Assembly (NCBI GenBank): GCA_936924635.1
Contig: CAKZHP010000127.1
Coordinates: forward strand, 1 to 43,203
Origin: an uncultured Propionibacteriaceae bacterium
Lineage (GTDB): Bacteria; Actinomycetota; Actinomycetes; Propionibacteriales; Propionibacteriaceae
DNA: 43,203 nt
Reading direction: 5' to 3'
The translations under genes and the position numbers were made by a program. The notes under the pieces are model-generated. The model saw nothing but the letters and a program-made list of their open reading frames with translations, was not told the origin of the DNA and did not search any database. The stretch's first letter is position 1; each line of letters opens with the position of its first letter. Shown piece after piece: positions 17,391-24,525 of the stretch.

Positions 17391-18932
17391 ATGAGTTATG
17401 GTCTGGACGTGAAGACATCTCCTGCCAAGGTCGGTTCCCTCGTGCGCGACGCTCGCAAGCAGCGGGGTCTGACCCAGATCCAGCTCGCGGAGCTCCTCGG
17501 CACCAGCCAGTCCGCCGTGCACCGCATCGAGGCCGGCGGGCAGAACCTGTCGCTCGACATGATCAACCGCATCGCCGAGGCGCTCGACAGCGACCTCATC
17601 ACGCCGGGCAAGGGCGCGATGAACGTGCGGATCCAGGGCGGCAAGCCGCTCCAGGGCTCCATCGAGGTGCGCTCCAGCAAGAACGCCGCCGTCGCCCTGC
17701 TGTGCGCCTCGCTGCTGAACCGCGGCACCACCACCCTGCGCGGCATCGCCCGCATCGAGGAGGTGAACCGGCTCATCGAGGTGCTCGACAGCATCGGCGT
17801 CAGCTGCACCTGGAGCGATGACCGGTCCTCCCTCACCATCCGCCGCCCCGAGAACCTGAACCTGGACGCGATGGACGTCGAGGCCGCCCGGCGTACACGC
17901 TCGGTGATCATGTTCCTCGGCCCGCTGGTGCACGAGGCCGACGAGTTCCAGCTCCCGTACGCAGGCGGCTGCAACCTGGGCACCCGCACGGTCGAGCCGC
18001 ACCTGCAGGCACTGCGCCCGTTCGGCCTCGAGGTCACCGCCACCGAGGGCTTCTACCAGAGCCGCGTGCTGGACGCCCACAAGGTCCCCCGCCGCCGCAT
18101 CACCCTCACCGAGCGCGGCGACACGGTCACCGAGAACGCGCTGATGGCGGCGGCGATGACCGAGGACCTCACGGAGATCCGCAACGCCAGCCCCAACTAC
18201 ATGGTCCAGGACCTCTGCGCCTACCTGGTGGCCCTGGGTGTCGAGATCGACGGCATCGGCACCACCACGCTGCGCATCACGGGCAAGCGTGACATCGACG
18301 TCGACGTCACGTACGACATCTCCGAGGACCCGATCGAGGCGATGAGCCTCATCACGGCAGCCGTGGTCACGAAGTCGGAGCTCCAGATCACGCGGGTGCC
18401 GATCGAGTTCCTGGAGATCGAGCTCGCGGTCCTGGCCGAGATGGGGCTGGTCTACGAGGCGTCCGACGAGTACGTCTCCCGCAACGGCCTCACCCGCCTG
18501 GTCGACCTCACCGTGAAGCCGTCGCACCTGGTGGCGCATGCCGACAAGATCCACCCGATGCCGTTCCCCGGCCTGAACATCGACAACCTGCCGTTCTTCG
18601 CCGTGATCGCGGCCGAGGCCGAGGGCTCGACGATGATCCACGACTGGGTGTACGAGAACCGCGCCATCCACCTCGCCGAGCTGACCAAGCTGGGGGCGAG
18701 CGTGCAGCTGCTCGACCCGCACCGCATCATCGTCACCGGCCCGACCCGCTGGCGCGGTCAGGAGATCGTCTCTCCCCCGGCCCTGCGGCCCGCGGTCTGC
18801 ATCCTGCTGGCCGCGCTCGCGGCCCGGGGCGAGTCGGTGATCCGCGACATCTACGTCATCCAACGCGGGTACGAGGACCTGCCTGAGCGGCTCGCCGCGC
18901 TGGGGGCCGACATCGAGGAGTTCCGCGAGTAG
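17391..18932 (+). CDS. murA: XRE helix-turn-helix fused to UDP-GlcNAc 1-carboxyvinyltransferase (MurA-like)
   Basis: A 513-residue fusion. Residues 14-67 form an XRE/Cro HTH (LVRDARKQRGLTQIQLAELLGTSQSAVHRIEAG). Residues 79-513 form an EPSP/MurA transferase, which adds enolpyruvate to UDP-N-acetylglucosamine as the first peptidoglycan step. Lys97-Asn98 (SSKNAAVALL), Arg170, the active-site Cys194 in YAGGCNLGTRTVEPHL, the late Asp in FPGLNIDNLPFF and the YENRAIHLAEL block match catalytic MurA features, so activity is plausible. Streptomyces has a closely similar fused paralogue besides a plain MurA. ATG 17391 is used here; GTG 17409 with a -10 at 17397-17402 would give a leaderless 507-residue form. 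It could be a trigger enzyme linking precursor supply to transcription. Confidence 0.88.
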   Translation: MSYGLDVKTSPAKVGSLVRDARKQRGLTQIQLAELLGTSQSAVHRIEAGGQNLSLDMINRIAEALDSDLITPGKGAMNVRIQGGKPLQGSIEVRSSKNAAVALLCASLLNRGTTTLRGIARIEEVNRLIEVLDSIGVSCTWSDDRSSLTIRRPENLNLDAMDVEAARRTRSVIMFLGPLVHEADEFQLPYAGGCNLGTRTVEPHLQALRPFGLEVTATEGFYQSRVLDAHKVPRRRITLTERGDTVTENALMAAAMTEDLTEIRNASPNYMVQDLCAYLVALGVEIDGIGTTTLRITGKRDIDVDVTYDISEDPIEAMSLITAAVVTKSELQITRVPIEFLEIELAVLAEMGLVYEASDEYVSRNGLTRLVDLTVKPSHLVAHADKIHPMPFPGLNIDNLPFFAVIAAEAEGSTMIHDWVYENRAIHLAELTKLGASVQLLDPHRIIVTGPTRWRGQEIVSPPALRPAVCILLAALAARGESVIRDIYVIQRGYEDLPERLAALGADIEEFRE

Positions 18933-18954
18933 GCGCTCGCGCACAGAGCACCAC

Positions 18955-18988
18955 GAACGGGGACGGGCGATTGCGCCCGTCCCCGTTC
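18955..18988. terminator. Strong terminator between convergent HTH-murA and pdxY
   Basis: A perfect stem: GAACGGGGACGGGCG (18955-18969) pairs with CGCCCGTCCCCGTTC (18974-18988) around the 4-nt loop ATTG. Fifteen GC-rich base pairs without a U-tract are typical of actinobacterial terminators. It lies between genes whose 3' ends face each other, so it probably works on both strands. Confidence 0.85.
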
Positions 18989-19015
18989 CGCGTCCTCAGC
19001 CCCGAGCGGCTATCG

Positions 19016-19867
19016 TCAGCGCACGCGTACGGCCTGGAAGCTCACGCCCGGCGAGACCATCTGGTCCTGGGCCGCGACGAGCTGCAGCTCACGCTTGCCC
19101 GAGTCGGCCGTCTCCTTGAGCACGGAGTAGACGACCGCGGCCGTGCGCTCCAGGGCCTGCTGCAGCGAGCCCTGCAGGAGCGAGGCCAGGAACACCGCCG
19201 CGGTGATGTCGCCAGAGCCGGTGAACGTGGGCGCCAGCTTCGGCGTCTCCACCAGCCAGGCCTCGTCGGCGGTGACGGCGGCCATGCCGATCATGTCGGG
19301 CCCAAGATCGGAGGTGACGGCGCTGGTCACCAGGACCGTGCCAGGCCCCATCTCACGCAGCGCGTCGGCCGCCGCCAGCAGCTCGTCGACCGTGCCCACC
19401 GGGCGGCCGGTGAGGAACTCCAGCTCGAACTGGTTCGGCGTCAGCACGTCGGCGACCGGAACCACCTGGTCACGCAGGAACTCGGGGATGCCCGGGGCGA
19501 CGAAGAACCCCCGGCCCACGTCACCCATCACCGGGTCGGCGCAGTAGATGGCCTTCGGGTTGCGCTCCCGCACCAGACGCACCGCGTCGATGATGGTGGC
19601 ACCCATCGCGCTGCTGCCCTGGTAGCCGGTCAGCACCGCGTCCACCTCGGCCAGCGCGCCCCGGTCGTCGATGCCGTGGATCACCTCGGCCACGTCCTCG
19701 GGTGACAGGACCGGGCCACGCGGAGGCCCGTACGAGGTGCTGTTGGCGAAGTGCACCGTGTACACGGGGAGCACCTCGACCCCGAGGCGCATCAGCGGGA
19801 AGGTGGCGGCCGAGTTGCCCACATGCCCGTACGCGACCGAGGACTGGATGGAGAGGATGGTGGTCAT
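19016..19867 (-). CDS. pdxY: Pyridoxal kinase
   Basis: A 283-residue ribokinase-fold kinase that phosphorylates pyridoxal in the B6 salvage pathway. ILSIQSSVAYGHVGNSAATFPLMRLG is the PdxY/PdxK N-terminus; VLTGYQGSS, YCADPVMGD (Asp-Pro-Val-Met-Gly-Asp, substrate and Mg), LTPNQFELEFLTG and FTGSGDITAAVFLA (anion hole and catalytic Asp) follow in order. Length is normal. ATG 19867 opens directly with the family sequence. It is convergent with the HTH-MurA gene and divergent from the dienelactone hydrolase gene. Confidence 0.95.
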   Translation of the reverse strand: MTTILSIQSSVAYGHVGNSAATFPLMRLGVEVLPVYTVHFANSTSYGPPRGPVLSPEDVAEVIHGIDDRGALAEVDAVLTGYQGSSAMGATIIDAVRLVRERNPKAIYCADPVMGDVGRGFFVAPGIPEFLRDQVVPVADVLTPNQFELEFLTGRPVGTVDELLAAADALREMGPGTVLVTSAVTSDLGPDMIGMAAVTADEAWLVETPKLAPTFTGSGDITAAVFLASLLQGSLQQALERTAAVVYSVLKETADSGKRELQLVAAQDQMVSPGVSFQAVRVR

Positions 19868-19938
19868 CCCGGCATCTTTCCACCGTCCGCTGACCTGTTC
19901 TCGCGCACGTTCTGATCGTGGAAGGGCAGACTAGGGCC

Positions 19939-20640
19939 ATGGCGAGCACAGTGATGATCCCCAGCGAGGGCGCCGACCTGCCCGCGCTGAGGTTCGCCCC
20001 CGACGAGCCCAACGGCGCCGGGATCGTCGTGGTGCAGGAGATCTTCGGCGTCGGCGACTACGTGCAGTCCCGCTGCCAGGACCTCGCCGACCAGGGCTAC
20101 CTCGTGTACGCGCCCGTGCTCTACTCCCGCCTCGACGAGATCCCCGACTTCGACCCGGAGGCCGAGGACTACGTGATGCAGGGCGTGACCGCGGCCTCGG
20201 CGCTGGACTGGGACACCACGGTGGCCGACGTCGCGGCCACCCTGGCCGCGCTGCGCGCCGACGAGACGGTGACGGGCAAGGTCGCTCTGCTCGGGTTCTG
20301 CTTCGGCGGCGGTGTCGCGTTCGCAGCGGCGGCCGCCGCCGCCCCGGACGCGCTGGTCGCCTACTACGGCTCCGCGCTCCCCCAGCTCACGGGCCTGGCG
20401 CCGCAGGTCCGGTGCCCGCAGCTGCACCACTTCGGCACCGCGGACGAGTACATCGACAGCGGGGCGCAGGCGGTGGTGCTGGACGCACTCGCCGACGGCG
20501 TGGGGCCGGTGCGCTGGGAGACGTACGCGGGCGCGGGGCACGCGTTCGACAACCCCGACGGTCGTTTCCACCACCCGCAGGCGGCCTCGGAGGCGTGGCA
20601 GACGACGCTGGAGTTCCTCGACCACTACGTGCTCGCCTGA
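19939..20640 (+). CDS. Dienelactone hydrolase family protein
   Basis: A 233-residue alpha/beta-hydrolase with the DLH catalytic triad: Cys121 in GFCFGGG, Asp169 in GTADEYID and His201 in GAGHAFDN. VVQEIFGVGDYVQSRCQDLADQGYLVYAP is the family N-terminal block. Members hydrolyse dienelactone or related esters; the true substrate cannot be read here. ATG 19939 has CAGACT (19927-19932) 6 nt upstream, suggesting a leaderless mRNA; the upstream in-frame start at 19918 adds only seven residues. In M. tuberculosis a dienelactone-hydrolase-like gene also lies near rbpA/ppm1 (recalled). Confidence 0.9.
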   Translation: MASTVMIPSEGADLPALRFAPDEPNGAGIVVVQEIFGVGDYVQSRCQDLADQGYLVYAPVLYSRLDEIPDFDPEAEDYVMQGVTAASALDWDTTVADVAATLAALRADETVTGKVALLGFCFGGGVAFAAAAAAAPDALVAYYGSALPQLTGLAPQVRCPQLHHFGTADEYIDSGAQAVVLDALADGVGPVRWETYAGAGHAFDNPDGRFHHPQAASEAWQTTLEFLDHYVLA

Positions 20641-20692
20641 GCGCCCGCGCGGCGGGCCCGACAGGCCCGTTGGTCAGGCCATACTGAGCACC

Positions 20693-21484
20693 ATGCGCGC
20701 GAGGGATTTCCCCTTCTTCGACACGAGAGTTGCCGCAGTGGCGCACCGCGGCGGTGCCGGCCACCCGGACATCATCGGCAGGGAGAACAGTCTCGCGGCC
20801 TTCCAGCACGCGGTCGGGCTCGGCTACAGGTACCTGGAGACCGACGTGCACGCCACGCGCGACGGGCACCTCGTCGCCTTCCACGACGACGTGCTCGACC
20901 GGGTCACCGATGCCCGCGGGCCGGTCCGCGACCTCACCCTCAGAGAGCTCGAGAACGTACGCATCGGGGGCAGCGAGGCCATCCCCACCCTCGACTCCCT
21001 GCTGGAGACGTTCCCCGACAGCCGCTTCAACATCGACATCAAGCACCGCAGTGCCGTGGTGCCGCTGGTGAAGGCGATCGAGCGGCACCGGGCCCAGGAC
21101 CGGGTATGCGTCGCTTCGTTCTCAGCCGACCGCATCCGCGCCTTCCGCCGGCTGATGGGCCGACGCGTGCCCACGAGCGTCTCGCCGGCCGCCGTGCTCT
21201 GGAACCGGGGGGTGCCGATGCTCCCGCGGCTGCTGAACTCCCCCGGGGTGGCGTTCCAGCTGCCGGTGAGTCACACCATCTGGCGCCAGGAGGTGACGTT
21301 GGTCACGCGGCGGCTCCTCGCCTGCGCCCATGCCGTGGGCAAGGTCGTCCACGTCTGGACCGTCGATGACGAGACCCTCATGAACGAGCTCATCGACGCA
21401 GGTGTGGACGGCATCATCACGGACAGGACGGACACGCTGAGATCGGTCCTGACGGCTCGCGGGATCTGGGAGGGGGCAGCATGA
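20693..21484 (+). CDS. Glycerophosphodiester phosphodiesterase
   Basis: A 263-residue GDPD-family TIM barrel. AHRGGAGHPDIIGRENSLAAFQ carries the catalytic His-Arg and the Glu-Asn metal site; LETDVHATRDGHLVAFHDD holds the Glu-x-Asp metal ligands and the second catalytic His; FNIDIKH and VWTVDDETLMNELIDAGVDGIITD complete the barrel. It hydrolyses glycerophosphodiesters to glycerol-3-phosphate and an alcohol. No signal peptide is seen, so it is probably cytosolic. ATG 20693 has CATACT (20680-20685) 7 nt upstream. The stop overlaps the next start by 4 nt (ATGA), so it is cotranscribed with the transporter. Confidence 0.93.
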   Translation: MRARDFPFFDTRVAAVAHRGGAGHPDIIGRENSLAAFQHAVGLGYRYLETDVHATRDGHLVAFHDDVLDRVTDARGPVRDLTLRELENVRIGGSEAIPTLDSLLETFPDSRFNIDIKHRSAVVPLVKAIERHRAQDRVCVASFSADRIRAFRRLMGRRVPTSVSPAAVLWNRGVPMLPRLLNSPGVAFQLPVSHTIWRQEVTLVTRRLLACAHAVGKVVHVWTVDDETLMNELIDAGVDGIITDRTDTLRSVLTARGIWEGAA

Positions 21485-22833
21485 CCGCTGCGGCGGAACC
21501 GCCCAAGACGGCGCTGAGCGACCAGGGGCAGAGCTCTGCGCGCCGGGTGGCGACCTGGGCCTTGTGGGACTGGGGCACGCAGCCCTTCAACACCGTGATC
21601 ACGACGTTCGTGTTCAGCGTCTACCTGACCAGCTCGGCCTTCGGGGACACGAACACCACCAGCATCGCGATGTCCACGGCGGTGGCGGTCAGCGGTGTCC
21701 TGATCGCGCTGATGGCCCCGGTGCTGGGTCAGCATGCCGACCGCAGCGGCACGACCGTGCGCGACCTGCGGGTGCTGACGTGGGTGCTGGGCGTGCTGTC
21801 GGCTGCCCTGTACCTCGTGCGGCCAGAGCCGGGGTACCTGTGGCTCGGGCTGGCGCTGCTGGGGGTCGGCTCGATCGTGAGCGAGATCGCCAGCGTGAAC
21901 TACAACGCCACCATCGAGCAGGTCGCCACCCCCAAGAACGTCGGCAGGGTGTCGGGGATCGGCTGGGGCATGGGCTACCTCGGCGGCATCGTGGTGCTCC
22001 TGCTGCTCTACTTCGGATTCATCAAGCCGGAGGTCGGTCTCTTCGGGGTCACCAGCACCGACGCCGTCGACATCCGGGTCTCGATGATCGTGTGCGGCGT
22101 CTGGACGCTCCTGTTCACGATCCCGCCCCTGGTGATGCTGCGTGACCGGCCTGTCGAGCGGCGGCCCGGGCTGGGTGTGGTCGGCTCGTACAAGGCGCTC
22201 TTGGCCACCATCGGCCACCTGTGGCGCCGGGACCGCCCGCTCGTCTACTTCCTCCTCGCCTCCGCGTTGTTCCGCGACGGCCTGGCCGGGGTGTTCGCGT
22301 ACGGCGGCATCCTCGCCGCTGGCACCTTCGGCTTCACGGCCGGTGGCGTCATCGTGTTCGGTGCCGTGGCCAACGTCACGGCCGGCGTGTCCACGATGCT
22401 GTTCGGACTGCTAGACGACCGTCTCGGCCCGCGGCGCGTGATCCTGATCTCACTTGCCTTCCTGGTGGCCCTCGGGATCGTGATCTTCGTGCTGCACGAC
22501 GGCGGCGCCCCGGTCTTCTGGGTCGCCGGGCTCGGCATGACCCTCTTCGTCGGCCCCGCGCAGTCGGCCTCCCGCAGCTACCTCGCGCGACTGATCCCCG
22601 AGGGCAACACCGGGGAGGTGTTCGGCCTGTACGCGACCACCGGCCGCGCCATCTCCTTCCTCTCCCCCGTCCTCTTCGGGGCCGCCCTCCTGCTGGGTGC
22701 ACGGATCACGGGTGAGGAGAACACCCAGTACTGGGGCATCCTCGGCATCGTGCTCATCCTGGCTGCCGGGTTCGCCCTGATGCTCGTCACCGGCCGGGGC
22801 CGTACGGAAGAAACCGCACCCACGGAGCGTTGA
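21481..22833 (+). CDS. MFS transporter, UMF1 family
   Basis: A 450-residue major-facilitator protein with about 12 helices. ALWDWGTQPFNTVITTFVFSVYL is the UMF1 signature and IASVNYNATIEQVATPKNVGRVSGIGWGMGYLGG is a second conserved block (Atg22-like). UMF1 transporters are poorly characterised; related proteins move amino acids. The start overlaps the phosphodiesterase stop, so the two may serve one pathway, such as scavenging lipid head groups, but that is only a contextual guess. Confidence 0.9.
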   Translation: MTAAAEPPKTALSDQGQSSARRVATWALWDWGTQPFNTVITTFVFSVYLTSSAFGDTNTTSIAMSTAVAVSGVLIALMAPVLGQHADRSGTTVRDLRVLTWVLGVLSAALYLVRPEPGYLWLGLALLGVGSIVSEIASVNYNATIEQVATPKNVGRVSGIGWGMGYLGGIVVLLLLYFGFIKPEVGLFGVTSTDAVDIRVSMIVCGVWTLLFTIPPLVMLRDRPVERRPGLGVVGSYKALLATIGHLWRRDRPLVYFLLASALFRDGLAGVFAYGGILAAGTFGFTAGGVIVFGAVANVTAGVSTMLFGLLDDRLGPRRVILISLAFLVALGIVIFVLHDGGAPVFWVAGLGMTLFVGPAQSASRSYLARLIPEGNTGEVFGLYATTGRAISFLSPVLFGAALLLGARITGEENTQYWGILGIVLILAAGFALMLVTGRGRTEETAPTER

Positions 22834-22868
22834 CGGCAGGAGACCATCACCAGCGACAGGAGGCAGTC

Positions 22869-23207
22869 ATGGCTGATCGGGCACTGCGCGGCGCCGGCCT
22901 CGGCGCGAAAAGTTTCGAGGACGACGCAAACATCGAGTTCGCCCCCCGCCAGGAGGTGGCGTTCGACTGCCCCTCTGGGCACCACTTCACCGTCATGTTC
23001 GCCGAGGAGGCGGAGCTCCCGACCGAGTGGGAGTGCCAGCGCTGCGGCAAGGTGGCCCTCCGTTCCGACGGGGCCCGCGCGGAGGAGAAGGAGACCAAGC
23101 CGGTCCGCACGCACTACGACATGCTGCGTGAGCGCCGCTCGATCCCTGAGCTGGAGGAGCTGATGGCCGAGCGTCTCGCCCTCCTGCGCAACCAGGAGCT
23201 GGCCTGA
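22869..23207 (+). CDS. rbpA: RNA polymerase-binding protein RbpA
   Basis: A 112-residue actinobacterial RNA polymerase partner that stabilises the sigma-holoenzyme and promoter opening. The N-terminal tail MADRALRGAGLGAKSFEDD is followed by the zinc-ribbon-like core with CPSGHHF and WECQRCGK (three Cys and a His pair visible), then the basic linker and sigma-interaction domain RTHYDMLRERRSIPELEELMAERLALLR. AGGAGG lies 7 nt before ATG 22869. It is convergent with fxsA-ppm1-lnt, matching the rbpA-ppm1 neighbourhood of M. tuberculosis. Confidence 0.97.
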   Translation: MADRALRGAGLGAKSFEDDANIEFAPRQEVAFDCPSGHHFTVMFAEEAELPTEWECQRCGKVALRSDGARAEEKETKPVRTHYDMLRERRSIPELEELMAERLALLRNQELA

Positions 23208-23211
23208 CGGC

Positions 23212-23733
23212 TCAGCGGTCGAGCTCTGGGCGTATGACCACCTGGGGCTCGGCCGGCGTCTCCACCGTCTCTCCCTTGATGACTGTCGCCCCGGCCGCCC
23301 CGCCGAGAGGCGCCTGACGACGCAGCTGATCCAGGTCGATCCCCTGCTTCTTGGCCGTCCGGGCCGCGAGCCAGCCGATCAGGCCGCGCGCGAGCGGTCG
23401 GGTGAACGGCAGCAGGAACAGCAGCCCCACCACGTCGGTGACGAAACCAGGGACGATCAGCAGGATGCTGCCCGAGAGCACCAGCGCGGCATCGGCCAGC
23501 TCGCCGGTCGGCATCCGCCCCGAGGTGAACGACGACCGGAGCGCATCCCAGGCCCGGGTTCCCTCTCGGCGCGCCAGGAACGCTCCCAGGGCCGAGGTGG
23601 CGATCAGCAGCAGGACCGTGGGCAGCAGCCCGATCGCCTGCCCGGTGCGGATGATGAGCGTGATCTCCAGGATGGGGAGCAGCACGAACGCGGCGAGCAG
23701 GATCGGCAGGATCCACACGCCCCAGCTCTTCAT
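23212..23733 (-). CDS. fxsA: FxsA family membrane protein
   Basis: A 173-residue membrane protein with FxsA features: ILPILLAAFVLLPILEITLIIRTGQAIG, then a second hydrophobic region LLPTVLLLIATSALGAFLARREG, and GSILLIVPGFVTDVVGLLFLLPFTRPLARGLI. E. coli FxsA lets cells escape F-mediated exclusion of phage T7; the actinobacterial role is unknown. A charged tail follows. ATG 23733 overlaps the ppm1 stop by 4 nt, so it is the last gene of an lnt-ppm1-fxsA operon and ends 4 nt from the convergent rbpA stop. Confidence 0.92.
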   Translation of the reverse strand: MKSWGVWILPILLAAFVLLPILEITLIIRTGQAIGLLPTVLLLIATSALGAFLARREGTRAWDALRSSFTSGRMPTGELADAALVLSGSILLIVPGFVTDVVGLLFLLPFTRPLARGLIGWLAARTAKKQGIDLDQLRRQAPLGGAAGATVIKGETVETPAEPQVVIRPELDR

Positions 23734-24518
23734 CGGGGGGAGCCCCCGGACGAGACGGCGGCCTTGTCCTTCCCGCGCACCAGGCTTGCGAGCTGACCGG
23801 CGCGGTGGCGCAGGCCCCACGTCGTCGTACGGAGCAGGGCCTCGACCACGATCTTGCCGTCCATCTTGGACTCGCCGCGCACCCGCTCGATGAACTCGAT
23901 GGGCACCTCCACGACGCGGAAGCCGCGCTGCAGGGCCTGCCAGGTGAGGTCGACCTGGAAGTTGTAGCCCGACGAGGAGATGTCGTCGATGATCGCCCGC
24001 AGCGTGTTGGCGCGGAAGGCGTTGAAACCGCCCGTGATGTCCTGCAGCGGGATACCCAGCATCAGGCGGGTCCAGAGCGAGCCGCCGCGGGAGAGGAACA
24101 GCCGCGACTTCGGCCAGTTCACGACCGAGCCGCCCTTGACGTAGCGGGACCCCTTCACCATGTCGGCCGTCTTCAGAGCCTCCAGCAGGCGGGGCAGCTG
24201 CTCGGGCTGGTGGGAGCCGTCGGCGTCGTGCTCGACCAGCACGTCGTAGCCACGGTCCAGGCCCCACCGGAACGCCTCCAGGTAGGCGGCCCCGAGGCCC
24301 TCCTTGCCCTTGCGGTGGATGACGTGGACGTGGTCGTCGTCGGCCGCCATCCGGTCGGCGAGGTCGCCCGTGCCGTCGGGAGAGTTGTCATCGGCGATGA
24401 GCACGTGGGCGTCAGGCACGGAGGTGCGCAGCCGCGCCGTGATCGGCTCGATGTTCTCGGCCTCGTTGTAGGTCGGGATGATGACCAGGACCTTGTCAAG
24501 GGGGGCTGAGTCGGCCAC
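23730..24518 (-). CDS. ppm1: Polyprenol monophosphomannose synthase
   Basis: A 262-residue GT2 glycosyltransferase that transfers mannose from GDP-mannose to polyprenyl phosphate for lipoglycan and protein mannosylation. LVIIPTYNEAENIEPI, ADDNSPDGTGDLAD, KEGLGAAYLEAFRWGL, EHDADGSHQPEQLP (DxD-like metal site) and DITGGFNAFR are diagnostic. No C-terminal membrane domain is present, as in other actinobacterial catalytic subunits. GTG 24518 is chosen because AAAGG lies about 10 nt upstream; ATG 24554 would overlap the end of lnt. In M. tuberculosis this domain is fused to Lnt; here the two are separate adjacent genes. Confidence 0.93.
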   Translation of the reverse strand: MADSAPLDKVLVIIPTYNEAENIEPITARLRTSVPDAHVLIADDNSPDGTGDLADRMAADDDHVHVIHRKGKEGLGAAYLEAFRWGLDRGYDVLVEHDADGSHQPEQLPRLLEALKTADMVKGSRYVKGGSVVNWPKSRLFLSRGGSLWTRLMLGIPLQDITGGFNAFRANTLRAIIDDISSSGYNFQVDLTWQALQRGFRVVEVPIEFIERVRGESKMDGKIVVEALLRTTTWGLRHRAGQLASLVRGKDKAAVSSGGSPR

Positions 24519-24525
24519 AGGGTAA

